This document shows positions 14,601 to 29,600 of a DNA stretch of 64,000 nt, one piece after another; within the stretch, counting starts at the first letter, position 1; every line of letters starts with the position of its first letter. The notes under the pieces are model-generated. The model ran no database searches. It had not been told where the DNA came from and saw only the letters and a list, made by a program, of their open reading frames with translations. The position numbers and the translations under genes were made by a program. Origin of the DNA: Tachypleus tridentatus (lineage: Eukaryota > Arthropoda > Merostomata > Xiphosura > Limulidae); NCBI RefSeq assembly GCF_004210375.1, contig NC_134829.1, forward strand, positions 55,668,107 to 55,732,106, in the 5' to 3' direction.

Positions 14601-17600
14601 TTACTCCTCAACACTTGAAGGTGTGATACTGTTGTTTTAGTTGATGATTTACTCCTCAACACTTGAAGGTGTGATACTGTTGTTTTAGTTGATGATTTAC
14701 TCCTCAACACTTGAAGGTGTGATACTGTTGTTTTAGTTGATGATTTACTCCTCAACACTTGAAGGTGTGATACTGTTGTTTTAGTTGATGATTTACTCCT
14801 CAACACTTGAAGGTGTGATACTGTTGTTTTAGTTGATGATTTACTCCTCAACACTTGAAGGTGTGATACTGTTGTTTTAGTTGATGATTTACTCCTCAAC
14901 ACTTGAAGGTGTGATACTGTTGTTTTAGTTGATGATTTACTCCTCAACACTTGAAGGTGTGATACTGTTGTTTTAGTTGATGATTTACTCCTCAACACTT
15001 GAAGGTGTGATACTGTTGTTTTAGTTGATGATTTACTCCTCAACACTTGAAGGTGTGATACTGTTGTTTTAGTTGATGATTTACTCCTCAACACTTGAAG
15101 GTGTGATACTGTTGTTTTAGTTGATGATTTACTCCTCAACACTTGAAGGTGTGATACTGTTGTTTTAGTTGATGATTTACTCCTCACTCCTCAACACTTG
15201 AAGGTGTGATACTGTTGTTTTAGTTGATGATTTACCTCAACACACTTGAAGGTGTGATACTGTTGTTTTAGTTGATGATTTACTCCTCAACACTTGAAGG
15301 TGTGATACTGTTGTTTTAGTTGATGATTTACTCCTCAACACTTGAAGGTGTGATACTGTTGTTTTAGTTGATGATTTACTCCTCAACACTTGAAGGTGTG
15401 ATACTGTTGTTTTAGTTGATGATTTACTCCTCAACACTTGAAGGTGTGATACTGTTGTTTTAGTTGATGATTTACTCCTCAACACTTGAAGGTGTGATAC
15501 TGTTGTTTTAGTTGATGATTTACTCCTCAACACTTGAAGGTGTGATACTGTTGTTTTAGTTGATGATTTACTCCTCAACACTTGAAGGTGTGATACTGTT
15601 GTTTTAGTTGATGATTTACTCCTCAACACTTGAAGGTGTGATACTGTTGTTTTAGTTGATGATTTACTCCTCAACTGTTGTTTTAGTTGATGATTTACTT
15701 GAAGGTGTGATACTGTTGTTTTAGTTGATGATTTACTCCTCAACACTTGAAGGTGTGATACTGTTGTTTTAGTTGATGATTTACTCCTCAACACTTGAAG
15801 GTGTGATACTGTTGTTTTAGTTGATGATTTACTCCTCAACACTTGAAGGTGTGATACTGTTGTTTTAGTTGATGATTTACTCCTCAACACTTGAAGGTGT
15901 GATACTGTTGTTTTAGTTGATGATTTACTCCTCAACACTTGAAGGTGTGATACTGTTGTTTTAGTTGATGATTTACTCCTCAACACTTTGAAGGTGTGAT
16001 TTATACTGTTGTTTTAGTTGATGATTTACTCCTCAACACTTGAAGGTGTGATACTGTTGTTTTAGTTGATGATTTACTCCTCAACACTTGAAGGTGTGAT
16101 ACTGTTGTTTTAGTTGATGATTTACTCCTCAACACTTGAAGGTGTGATACTGTTGTTTTAGTTGATGATTTACTCCTCAACACTTGAAGGTGTGATACTG
16201 TTGTTTTAGTTGATGATTTACTCCTCAACACTTGAAGGTGTGATACTGTTGTTTTAGTTGATGATTTACTCCTCAACACTTGAAGGTGTGATACTGTTGT
16301 TTTAGTTGATGATTTACTCCTCAACACTTGAAGGTGTGATACTGTTGTTTTAGTTGATTGAAGGTGTGATACTGTTGTTTTAGTTGATGATTTACTCCTC
16401 AACACTTGAAGGTGTGATACTGTTGTTTTAGTTGATGATTTACTCCTCAACACTTGAAGGTGTGATACTGTTGTTTTAGTTGATGATTTACTCCTCAACA
16501 CTTGAAGGTGTGATACTGTTGTTTTAGTTGATGATGAAGGTTGATACTCCTCAACACTTGAAGGTGTGATACTGTTGTTTTAGTTGATGATTTACTCCTC
16601 AACACTTGAAGGTGTGATACTGTTGTTTTAGTTGATGATTTACTCCTCAACACTTGAAGGTGTGATACTGTTGTTTTAGTTGATGATTTACTCCTCAACA
16701 CTTGAAGGTGTGATACTGTTGTTTTAGTTGATGATTTACTCCTCAACACTTGAAGGTGTGATACTGTTGTTTTAGTTGATGATTTACTCCTCAACACTTG
16801 AAGGTGTGATACTGTTGTTTTAGTTGATGATTTACTCCTCAACACTCAACACTTGAAGGTGTGATACTGTTGTTTTAGTTGATGATTTACTCCTCAACAC
16901 TTGAAGGTGTGATACTGTTGTTTTAGTTGATGATTTACTCCTCAACACTTGAAGGTGTGATACTGTTGTTTTAGTTGATGATTTACTCCTCAACACTTGA
17001 AGGTGTGATACTGTTGTTTTAGTTGATGATTTACTCCTCAACACTTGAAGGTGTGATACTGTTGTTTTAGTTGATGATTTACTCCTCAACACTTGAAGGT
17101 GTGATACTGTTGTTTTAGTTGATGATTTACTCCTCAACACTTGAAGGTGTGATACTGTTGTTTTAGTTGATGATTTACTCCTCAACACTTGAAGGTGTGA
17201 TACTGTTGTTTTTTAGTTGATGATTTACTTGAAGGTGTGATACTGTTGTTTTAGTTGATGATTTCCTCAACACTTGAAGGTGTGATACTGTTGTTTTAGT
17301 TGATGATTTACTCCTCAACACTTGAAGGTGTGATACTGTTGTTTTAGTTGATGATTTACTCCTCAACACTTGAAGGTGTGATACTGTTGTTTTAGTTGAT
17401 GATTTACTCCTCAACACTTGAAGGTGTGATACTGTTGTTTTAGTTGATGATTTACCTCTCAACACTTGAAGGTGTGATACTGTTGTTTTAGTTGATGATT
17501 TACTCCTCAACACTTGAAGGTGTGATACTGTTGTTTTAGTTGATGATTTACTCCTCAACACTTGAAGGTGTGATACTGTTGTTTTAGTTGATGATTTACT

Positions 17601-20600
17601 CCTCAACACTTGAAGGTGTGATACTGTTGTTTTAGTTGATGATTTACTCCTCAACACTTGAAGGTGTGATACTGTTGTTTTAGTTGATGATTTACTCCTC
17701 AACACTTGAAGGTGTGATACTGTTGTTTTAGTTGATGATTTACTCCTCAACACTTGAAGGTGTGATACTGTTGTTTTAGTTGATGATTTACTCCTCAACA
17801 CTTGAAGGTGTGATACTGTTGTTTTAGTTGATGATTTACTCCTCAACACTTGAAGGTGTGATACTGTTGTTTTAGTTGATGATTTACTCCTCAACACTTG
17901 AAGGTGTGATACTGTTGTTTTAGTTGATGATTTACTCCTCAACACTTGAAGGTGTGATACTGTTGTTTTAGTTGATGATTTACTCCTCAACACTTGAAGG
18001 TGTGATACTGTTGTTTTAGTTGATGATTTACTCCTCAACACTTGAAGGTGTGATACTGTTGTTTTAGTTGATGATTTACTCCTCAACACTTGAAGGTGTG
18101 ATACTGTTGTTTTAGTTGATGATTTACTCCTCAACACTTGAAGGTGTGATACTGTTGTTTTAGTTGATGATTTACTCCTCAACACTTGAAGGTGTGATAC
18201 TGTTGTTTTAGTTGATGATTTACTCCTCAACACTTGAAGGTGTGATACTGTTGTTTTAGTTGATGATTTACTCCTCAACACTTGAAGGTGTGATACTGTT
18301 GTTTTAGTTGATGATTTACTCCTCAACACTTGAAGGTGTGATACTGTTGTTTTAGTTGATGATTTACTCCTCAACACTTGAAGGTGTGATACTGTTGTTT
18401 TAGTTGATGATTTACTCCTCAACACTTGAAGGTGTGATACTGTTGTTTTAGTTGATGATTTACTCAACACTTGAAATACTGTTGAAGTTGATGATTTATC
18501 AACACTTGAACTGTGATACTGTTGTTTTAGTTGATGATTTACTCCTCAACACTTGAAGGTGTGATACTGTTGTTTTAGTTGATGATTTACTCCTCAACAC
18601 TTGAAGGTGTAATACTGTTGTTTTAGTTGATGATTTACTCCTCAACACTTGAAGGTGTGATACTGTTGTTTTAGTTGATGATTTACTCCTCAACACTTGA
18701 AGGTGTGATACTGTTGTTTTAGTTGATGATTTTCCTCAACCTCATACACTTGAAGGTGTGATACTGTTGTTTTAGTTGATGATTTACTCTCAACACTTGA
18801 AATACTGTTGTTTTAGTTGATGATTTACTCCTCAACACTTGAAGGTGTGATACTGTTGTTTTAGTTGATGATTTACTCCTCAACACTTGAAGGTGTGATA
18901 CTGTTGTTTTAGTTGATGATTTACTCCTCAACACTTGAAGGTGTGATACTGTTGTTTTAGTTGATGATTTACTCCTCAACACTTGAAGGTGTGATACTGT
19001 TGTTTTAGTTGATGATTTACTCCTCAACACTTGAAGGTGTGATACTGTTGTTTTAGTTGATGATTTACTCCTCAACACTTGAAGGTGTGATACTGTTGTT
19101 TTAGTTGATGATTTACTCCTCAACACTTGAAGGTGTGATACTGTTGTTTTAGTTGATGATTTACTCCTCAACACAAGATGATTTACTCCTCAACACTTGA
19201 AGGTGATACTGTTGTTTTAGTTGATGATTTACTCTCAACACTTGAAGGTGTGATACTGTTGTTTTAGTTGATGATTTACTCCTCAACACTTGAAGGTGTG
19301 ATACTGTTGTTTTAGTTGATGATTTACTCCTCAACACTTGAAGGTGTGATACTGTTGTTTTAGTTGATGATTTACTCCTCAACACTTGAAGGTGTGATAC
19401 TGTTGTTTTAGTTGATGATTTACTCCTCAACACTTGAAGGTGTGATACTGTTGTTTTAGTTGATGATTTACTCCTCAACACTTGAAGGTGTGATACTGTT
19501 GTTTTAGTTGATGATTTACTCCTCAACACTTGAAGGTGTGATACTGTTGTTTTAGTTGATGATTTACTCCTCAACACTTGAAGGTGTGATACTGTTGTTT
19601 TAGTTGATGATTTACTCAACACTTGAAGGTGTGATACTGTTGTTTTAGTTGATGATTTACTCAACACTTGAAGGTGTGATACTGTTGTTTTAGTTGATGA
19701 TTTACTCCTCAACACTTGAAGGTGTGATACTGTTGTTTTAGTTGATGATTTACTCCTCAACACTTGAAGGTGTGATACTGTTGTTTTAGTTGATGATTTA
19801 CTCCTCAACACTTGAAGGTGTGATACTGTTGTTTTAGTTGATGATTTACTCCTCAACACTTGAAGGTGTGATACTGTTGTTTTAGTTGATGATTTACTCC
19901 TCAACACTTGAAGGTGTAATACTGTTGTTTTAGTTGATGATTTACTCCTCAACACTTGAAGGTGTGATACTGTTGTTTTAGTTGATGATTTACTCCTCAA
20001 CACTTGAAGGTGTGATACTGTTGTTTTAGTTGATGATTTACTCCTCAACTCAACACTGTTGTTTTAGTTGATGATTTACTCCTCAACACTTGAAGGTGTG
20101 ATACTGTTGTTTTAGTTGATGATTTACTCCTCAACACTTGAAGGTGTGATACTGTTGTTTTAGTTGATGATTTACTCCTCAACACTTGAAGGTGTGATAC
20201 TGTTGTTTTAGTTGATGATTTACTCCTCAACACTGAAGGTGAACTGTTGTTTTAGTTGATGTGAATACTGTTGTTTTAGTTGATGATTTACTCCTCAACA
20301 CTTCAAGGTGTGATACTGTTGTTTTAGTTGATGATTTACTCCTCAACACTTGAAGGTGTGATACTGTTGTTTTAGTTGATGATTTACTCCTCAACACTTG
20401 AAGGTGTGATACTGTTGTTTTAGTTGATGATTTACTCCTCAACACTTGAAGGTGTGATACTGTTGTTTTAGTTGATGATTTACTCCTCAACACAGGTGTG
20501 AAGGTGTGATACTGTTGTTTTAGTTGATGATTTACTCCTCAACACTTGAAGGTGTGATACTGTTGTTTTAGTTGATGATTTACTCCTCAACACTTGAAGG

Positions 20601-23600
20601 TGTGATACTGTTGTTTTAGTTGATGATTTACTCAACACTTGAAGGTGTGATACCTCAACACTTGAAGGTGTGATACTGTTGTTTTAGTTGATGATTTACT
20701 CCTCAACACTTGAAGGTGTGATACTGTTGTTTTAGTTGATGATTTACTCCTCAACACTTGAAGGTGTGATACTGTTGTTTTAGTTGATGATTTACTCCTC
20801 AACACTTGAAGGTGTGATACTGTTGTTTTAGTTGATGATTTACTCCTCAACACTTGAAGGTGTACTCCTCAATACTGTTGTTTTAGTTGATGATTTACTC
20901 CTCAACACTTGAAGGTGTGATACTGTTGTTTTAGTTGATGATTTACTCCTCAACACTTGAAGGTGTGATACTGTTGTTTTAGTTGATGATTTACTCCTCA
21001 ACACTTGAAGGTGTGATACTGTTGTTTTAGTTGATGATTTACTCCTCAACACTTGAAGGTGTGATACTGTTGTTTTAGTTGATGATTTACTCCTCAACAC
21101 TTGAAGGTGTGATACTGTTGTTTTAGTTGATGATTTACTCCTCAACACTTGAAGGTGTGATACTGTTGTTTTAGTTGATGATTTACTCCTCAACACTTGA
21201 AGGTGTGATACTGTTGTTTTAGTTGATGATTTACTCCTCAACACTTGAAGGTGTGATACTGTTGTTTTAGTTGATGATTTACTCCTCAACACTTGAAGGT
21301 GTGATACTGTTGTTTTAGTTGATGATTTACTCCTCAACACTTGAAGGTGTGATACTGTTGTTTTAGTTGATGATTTACTCCTCAACACTTGAAGGTGTGA
21401 TACTGTTGTTTTAGTTGATGATTTACTCCTCAACACTTGAAGGTGTGATACTGTTGTTTTAGTTGATGATTTACTCCTCAACACTTGAACTGTTGGTGTA
21501 ATACTGTTGTTTTAGTTGATGATTTACTCCTCAACACTTGAAGGTGTAATACTGTTGTTTTAGTTGATGATTTACTCCTCAACACTTGAAGGTGTGATAC
21601 TGTTGTTTTAGTTGATGATTTACTCCTCAACACTTGAAGGTGTGATACTGTTGTTTTTGTTGATGATTTACTGTTGTTTTAGTTGATGATTTACCTCAAC
21701 ACTTGAAGGTGTGATACTGTTGTTTTAGTTGATGATTTACTCCTCAACACTTGAAGGTGTGATACTGTTGTTTTAGTTGATGATTTACTCCTCAACACTT
21801 GAAGGTGTGATACTGTTGTTTTAGTTGATGATTTACTCCTCAACACTTGAAGGTGTGATACTGTTGTTTTAGTTGATGATTTACTCCTCAACACTTGAAG
21901 GTGTGATACTGTTGTTTTAGTTGATGATTTACTCCTCAACACTTGAAGGTGTGATACTGTTGTTTTAGTTGATGATTTACTCCTCAACACTTGAAGGTGT
22001 GATACTGTTGTTTTAGTTGATGATTTACTCCTCAACACTTGAAGGTGTGATACTGTTGTTTTAGTTGATGATTTACTCCTCAACACTTGAAGGTGTGATA
22101 CTGTTGTTTTAGTTGATGATTTACTCCTCAACACTTGAAGGTGTGATACTGTTGTTTTAGTTGATGATTTACTCCTCAACACTTGAAGGTGTGATACTGT
22201 TGTTTTAGTTGATGATTTACTCCTCAACACTTGAAGGTGTGATACTGTTGTTTTAGTTGATGATTTACTCCTCAACACTTGAAGGTGTGATACTGTTGTT
22301 TTAGTTGATGATTTACTCCTCAACACTTGAAGGTGTGATACTGTTGTTTTAGTTGATGATTTACTCCTCAACACTTGAAGGTGTGATACTGTTGTTTTAG
22401 TTGATGATTTACTCCTCAACACTTGAAGGTGTGATACTGTTGTTTTAGTTGATGATTTACTCCTCAACACTTGAAGGTGTGATACTGTTGTTTTAGTTGA
22501 TGATTTACTCCTCAACACTTGAAGGTGTGATACTGTTGTTTTAGTTGATGATTTACTCCTCAACACTTGAAGGTGTGATACTGTTGTTTTAGTTGATGAT
22601 TTACTCCTCAACACTTGAAGGTGTGATACTGTTGTTTTAGTTGATGATTTACTCCTCAACACTTGAAGGTGTGATACTGTTGTTTTAGTTGATGATTTAC
22701 TCCTCAACACTTGAAGGTGTGATACTGTTGTTTTAGTTGATGATTTACTCCTCAACACTTGAAGGTGTGATACTGTTGTTTTAGTTGATGATTTACTCCT
22801 CAACACTTGAAGGTGTGATACTGTTGTTTTAGTTGATGATTTACTCCTCAACACTTGAAGGTGTGATACTGTTGTTTTAGTTGATGATTTACTCCTCAAC
22901 ACTTGAAGGTGTGATACTGTTGTTTTAGTTGATGATTTATGATCCTCAACACTTGAAGGTGTGATACTGTTGTTTTAGTTGATGATTTACTCCTCAACAC
23001 TTGAAGGTGTGATACTGTTGTTTTAGTTGATGATTTACTCCTCAACACTTGAAGGTGTGATACTGTTGTTTTAGTTGATGATTTACTCCTCAACACTTGA
23101 AGGTGTGATACTGTTGTTTTAGTTGATGATTTACTCCTCAACACTTGAAGGTGTGATACTGTTGTTTTAGTTGATGATTTACTCCTCAACACTTGAAGGT
23201 GTGATACTGTTGTTTTAGTTGATGATTTACTCCTCAACACTTGAAGGTGTGATACTGTTGTTTTAGTTGATGATTTACTCCTCAACACTTGAAGGTGTGA
23301 TACTGTTGTTTTAGTTGATGATTTACTCCTCAACACTTGAAGGTGTGATACTGTTGTTTTAGTTGATGATTTACTCCTCAACACTTGAAGGTGTGATACT
23401 GTTGTTTTAGTTGATGATTTACTCCTCAACACTTGAAGGTGTGATACTGTTGTTTTAGTTGATGATTTACTCCTCAACACTCAACACTTGAAGGTGTGAT
23501 ACTGTTGTTTTAGTTGATGATTTACTCCTCAACACTTGAAGGTGTGATACTGTTGTTTTAGTTGATGATTTACTCCTCAACACTTGAAGGTGTGATACTG

Positions 23601-26600
23601 TTGTTTTAGTTGATGATTTACTCCTCAACACTTGAAGGTGTGATACTGTTGTTTTAGTTGATGATTTACTCCTCAACACTTGAAGGTGTGATTTACTCCT
23701 CAACACTTGAAGGTGTAATACTGTTGTTTTAGTTGATGATTTACTCCTCAACACTTGAAGGTGTGATACTGTTGTTTTAGTTGATGATTTACTCCTCAAC
23801 ACTTGAAGGTGTGATACTGTTGTTTTAGTTGATGATTTACTCCTCAACACTTGAAGGTGTGATACTGTTGTTTTAGTTGATGATTTACTCCTCAACACTT
23901 GAAGGTGTGATACTGTTGTTTTAGTTGATGATTTACTCCTCAACACTTGAAGGTGTGATACTGTTGTTTTAGTTGATGTGAAGGTGTGATACTGTTGTTT
24001 TAGTTGATGATTTACTCCTCAACACTTGAAGGTGTGATACTGTTGTTTTAGTTGATGATTTACTACCTCAACACTTGAAGGTGTGATACTGTTGTTTTAG
24101 TTGATGATTTACTCCTCAACACTTGAAGGTGTGATACTGTTGTTTTAGTTGATGATTTACTCCTCAACACTTGAAGGTGTGATACTGTTGTTTTAGTTGA
24201 TGATTTACTCCTCAACACTTGAAGGTGTGATACTGTTGTTTTAGTTGATGATTTACTCCTCAACACTTGAAGGTGTGATACTGTTGTTTTAGTTGATGAT
24301 TTACTCCTCAACACTTGAAGGTGTGATACTGTTGTTTTAGTTGATGATTTACTCCTCAACACTTGAAGGTGTGATACTGTTGTTTTAGTTGATGATTTAC
24401 TCCTCAACACTTGAAGGTGTGATACTGTTGTTTTTTAGTTGATGATTTACTCCTCAACACTTGAAGGTGTGATACTGTTGTTTTAGTTGATGATTTACTC
24501 CTCAACCTCAACACTTGAAGGTGTGATACTGTTGTTTTAGTTGATGATTTACTCCTCAACACTTGAAGGTGTGATACTGTTGTTTTAGTTGATGATTTAC
24601 TCCTCAACACTTGAAGGTGTGATACTGTTGTTTTAGTTGATGATTTACTCCTCAACACTTGAAGGTGTGATACTGTTGTTTTAGTTGATGATTTACTCCT
24701 CAACACTTGAAGGTGTGATACTGTTGTTTTAGTTGATGATTTACTCCTCAACACTTGAAGGTGTGATACTGTTGTTTTAGTTGATGATTTACTCCTCAAC
24801 ACTTGAAGGTGTGATACTGTTGTTTTTTATGTTGATGATTTATTTCCTCAACACTTGAAGGTGTGATACTGTTGTTTTAGTTGATGATTTACTCCTCAAC
24901 ACTTGAAGGTGTGATACTGTTGTTTTAGTTGATGATTTACTCCTCAACACTTGAAGGTGTGATACTGTTGTTTTAGTTGATGATTTACTCCTCAACACTT
25001 GAAGGTGTGAATACTGTTGTTTTAGTTGATGATTTACTCCTCAACACTTCAATACTGTTGTTTTAGTTGATGATTTACTCCTCAACACTTGAAGGTGTGA
25101 TACTGTTGTTTTAGTTGATGATTTACTCCTCAACACTTGAAGGTGTGATACTGTTGTTTTAGTTGATGATTTACTCCTCAACACTTGAAGGTGTGATACT
25201 GTTGTTTTAGTTGATGATTTACTCCTCAACACTTGAAGGTGTGATACTGTTGTTTTAGTTGATGATTTACTCCTCAACACTTGAAGGTGTGATACTGTTG
25301 TTTTAGTTGATGATTTACTCCTCAACACTTGAAGGTGTGATACTGTTGTGATTTAGTTGATGATTTACTCCTCAACACTTGAAGGTGTGATACTGTTGTT
25401 TTAGTTGATGATTTACTCCTCAACACTTGAAGGTGTGATAAGTTGTGTGATACTGTTGTTTTAGTTGATGATTTACTCCTCAACACTTGAAGGTGTGATA
25501 CTGTTGTTTTAGTTGATGATTTACTCCTCAACACTTGAAGGTGTGATACTGTTGTTTTAGTTGATGATTTACTCCTCAACACTTGAAGGTGTGATACTGT
25601 TGTTTTAGTTGATGATTTACTCCTCAACACTTGAAGGTGTGATACTGTTGTTTTAGTTGATGATTTACTCCTCAACACTTGAAGGTGTGATACTGTTGTT
25701 TTAGTTGATGATTTACTCCTCAACACTTGAAGGTGTGATACTGTTGTTTTAGTTGATGATTTACTCCTCAACACTTGAAGGTGTGATACTGTTGTTTTAG
25801 TTGATGATTTACTCCTCAACACTTGAAGGTGTGATACTGTTGTTTTAGTTGATGATTTACTCCTCAACACTTGAAGGTGTGATACTGTTGTTTTAGTTGA
25901 TGATTTACTCCTCAACACTTGAAGGTGTAATACTGTTGTTTTAGTTGATGATTTACTCCTCAACACTTGAAGGTGTGATACTGTTGTTTTAGTTGATGAT
26001 TTACTCCTCAACACTTGAAGGTGTGATACTGTTGTTTTAGTTGATGATTTACTCCTCAACACTTGAAGGTGTGATACTGTTGTTTTAGTTGATGATTTAC
26101 TCCTCAACACTTGAAGGTGTGATACTGATTTACTCCTCAACACTTGAAGGTGTTTACTGTTGATGATTTACTCCTCAACACTTGAAGGTGTGATACTGTT
26201 GTTTTAGTTGATGATTTACTCCTCAACACTTGAAGGTGTGATTTATACTGTTGTTTTAGTTGATGATTTACTCCTCAACACTTGAAGGTGTGATACTGTT
26301 GTTTTAGTTGATGATTTACTCCTCAACACTTGAAGGTGTGATACTGTTGTTTTAGTTGATGATTTACTCCTCAACACTTGAAGGTGTGATACTGTTGTTT
26401 TAGTTGATGATTTACTCCTCAACACTTGAAGGTGTGATACTGTTGTTTTAGTTGATGATTTACTCCTCAACACTTGAAGGTGTGATACTGTTGTTTTAGT
26501 TGATGATTTACTCCTCAACACTTGAAGGTGTGATACTGTTGTTTTAGTTGATGATTTACTCCTCAACACTTGAAGGTGTGATACTGTTGTTTTAGTTGAT

Positions 26601-29600
26601 GATTTACTCCTCAACACTTGAAGGTGTGATACTGTTGTTTTAGTTGATGATTTACTCCTCAACACTTGAAGGTGTGATACTGTTGTTTTAGTTGATGATT
26701 TACTCCTCAACACTTGAAGGTGTGAACTGTGTGTTTTTAGTTGATGATTTACTCCTCAACACTTGAAGGTGTGATACTGTTGTTTTAGTTGATGATTTAC
26801 TCCTCAACACTTGAAGGTGTGATACTGTTGTTTTAGTTGATGATTTACTCCTCAACACTTGAAGGTGTGATACTGTTGTTTTAGTTGATGATTTACTCCT
26901 CAACACTTGAAGGTGTGATACTGTTGTTTTAGTTGATGATTTACTCCTCAACACTTGAAGGTGTGATACTGTTGTTTTAGTTGATGATTTACTCCTCAAC
27001 ACTTGAAGGTGTGATACTGTTGTTTTAGTTGATGATTTACTCCTCAACACTTGAAGGTGTGATACTGTTGTTTTAGTTGATGATTTACTCCTCAACACTT
27101 GAAGGTGTGATACTGTTGTTTTAGTTGATGATTTACTCCTCAACATGAAGGTGTGATACTGTTGTTTTAGTTGATGATTTCCTCAACACTTGAAGGTGTG
27201 ATACTGTTGTTTTAGTTGATGATTTACTCCTCAACACTTGAAGGTGTGATACTGTTGTTTTAGTTGATGATTTACTCCTCAACACTTGAAGGTGTGATAC
27301 TGTTGTTTTAGTTGATGATTTACTCCTCAACACTTGAAGGTGTGATACTGTTGTTTTAGTTGATGATTTACTCCTCAACACTTGAAGGTGTGATACTGTT
27401 GTTTTAGTTGATGATTTACTCTGTTGTTTTAGTTGATGATTTAGTCCTCAACACTTGAATGTGTAATACTGTTGTTTAGTTGATGATTTACTCCTCAACA
27501 CTTCAAGGTGTGATACTGTTGTTTTAGTTGATGATTTACTCCTCAACACTTGAAGGTGTGATACTGTTGTTTTAGTTGATGATTTACTCCTCAACACTTG
27601 AAGGTGTAATACTGTTGTTTTAGTTGATGATTTACTCCTCAACACTTGAAGGTGTGATACTGTTGTTTTAGTTGATGATTTACTCCTCAACACTTGAAGG
27701 TGTGATACTGTTGTTTTAGTTGATGATTTACTCCTCAACACTTGAAGGTGTGATACTGTTGTTTTAGTTGATGATTTACTCCTCAACACTTGAAGGTGTG
27801 ATACTGTTGTTTTAGTTGATGATTTACTCCTCAACACTTGAAGGTGTGATACTGTTGTTTTTTAGTTGATGATTTACTCCTCAACACTTGAAGGTGTGAT
27901 ACTGTTGTTTTAGTTGATGATTTACTCAACACCTCAACACTTGAAGGTGTGATACTGTTGTTTTAGTTGATGATTTACTCCTCAACACTTGAAGGTGTGA
28001 TACTGTTGTTTTAGTTGATGATTTACTCCTCAACACTTGAAGGTGTGATACTGTTGTTTTAGTTGATGATTTACTCCTCAACACTACAATTTACTGATGA
28101 ACAACTTGAAGGTGTGATACTGTTGTTTTAGTTGATGATTTACTCCTCAACACTTGAAGGTGTGATACTGTTGTTTTAGTTGATGATTTACTCCTCAACA
28201 CTTGAAGGTGTGATACTGTTGTTTTAGTTGATGATTTACTCCTCCTCAACACTTGAAGGTGTGATACTGTTGTTTTAGTTGATGATTTACTCCTCAACAC
28301 TTGAAGGTGTGATACTGTTGTTTTAGTTGATGATTTACTCCTCAACACTTGAAGGTGTGATACTGTTGTTTTAGTTGATGATTTACTCCTCAACACTTGA
28401 AGGTGTGATACTGTTGTTTTAGTTGATGATTTACTCCTCAACACTTGAAGGTGTGATACTGTTGTTTTAGTTGATGATTTACTCCTCAACACTTGAAGGT
28501 GTGATACTGTTGTTTTAGTTGATGATTTACTCCTCAACACTTGAAGGTGTGATACTGTTGTTTTAGTTGATGATTTACTCCTCAACACTTGAAGGTGTGA
28601 TACTGTTGTTTTAGTTGATGATTTACTCCTCAACACTTGAAGGTGTGATACTGTTGTTTTAGTTGATGATTTACTCCTCAACACTTGAAGGTGATACTGT
28701 TGTTTTAGTTGATGATTTACTCCTGTTGTTTGTTAGTTGATGATTTACTCCTCAACACTTGAAGGTGTGATACTGTTGTTTTAGTTGATGATTTACTCAA
28801 CCTCAACACTTGAAGGTACTCCTCAATACTGTTGTTTTAGTTGATGATTTACTCCTCAACACTTGAAGGTGTGATACTGTTGTTTTAGTTGATGATTTAC
28901 TCCTCAACACTTGAAGGTGTGATACTGTTGTTTTAGTTGATGATTTACTCCTCAACACTTGAAGGTGTGATACTGTTGTTTTAGTTGATGATTTACTCCT
29001 CAACACTTGAAGGTGTGATACTGTTGTTTTAGTTGATGATTTACTCCTCAACACTTGAAGGTGTGATACTGTTGTTTTAGTTGATGATTTACTCCTCAAC
29101 ACTTGAAGGTGTGATACTGTTGTTTTAGTTGATGATTTACTCCTCAACACTTGAAGGTGTGATACTGTTGTTTTAGTTGATGATTTACTCCTCAACACTT
29201 GAAGGTGTGATACTGTTGTTTTAGTTGATGATTTACTCCTCAACACTTGAAGGTGTGATACTGTTGTTTTAGTTGATGATTTACTCCTCAACACTTGAAG
29301 GTGTGATACTGTTGTTTTAGTTGATGATTTACTCCTCAACACTTGAAGGTGTGATACTGTTGTTTTAGTTGATGATTTACTCCTCAACACTTGAAGGTGT
29401 GATACTGTTGTTTTAGTTGATGATTTACTCCTCAACACTTGAAGGTGTGATACTGTTGTTTTAGTTGATGATTTACTCCTCAACACTTGAAGGTGTGATA
29501 CTGTTGTTTTAGTTGATGATTTACTACCTCAACACTTGAAGGTGTGATACTGTTGTTTTAGTTGATGATTTACTCCTCAACACTTGAAGGTGTGATACTG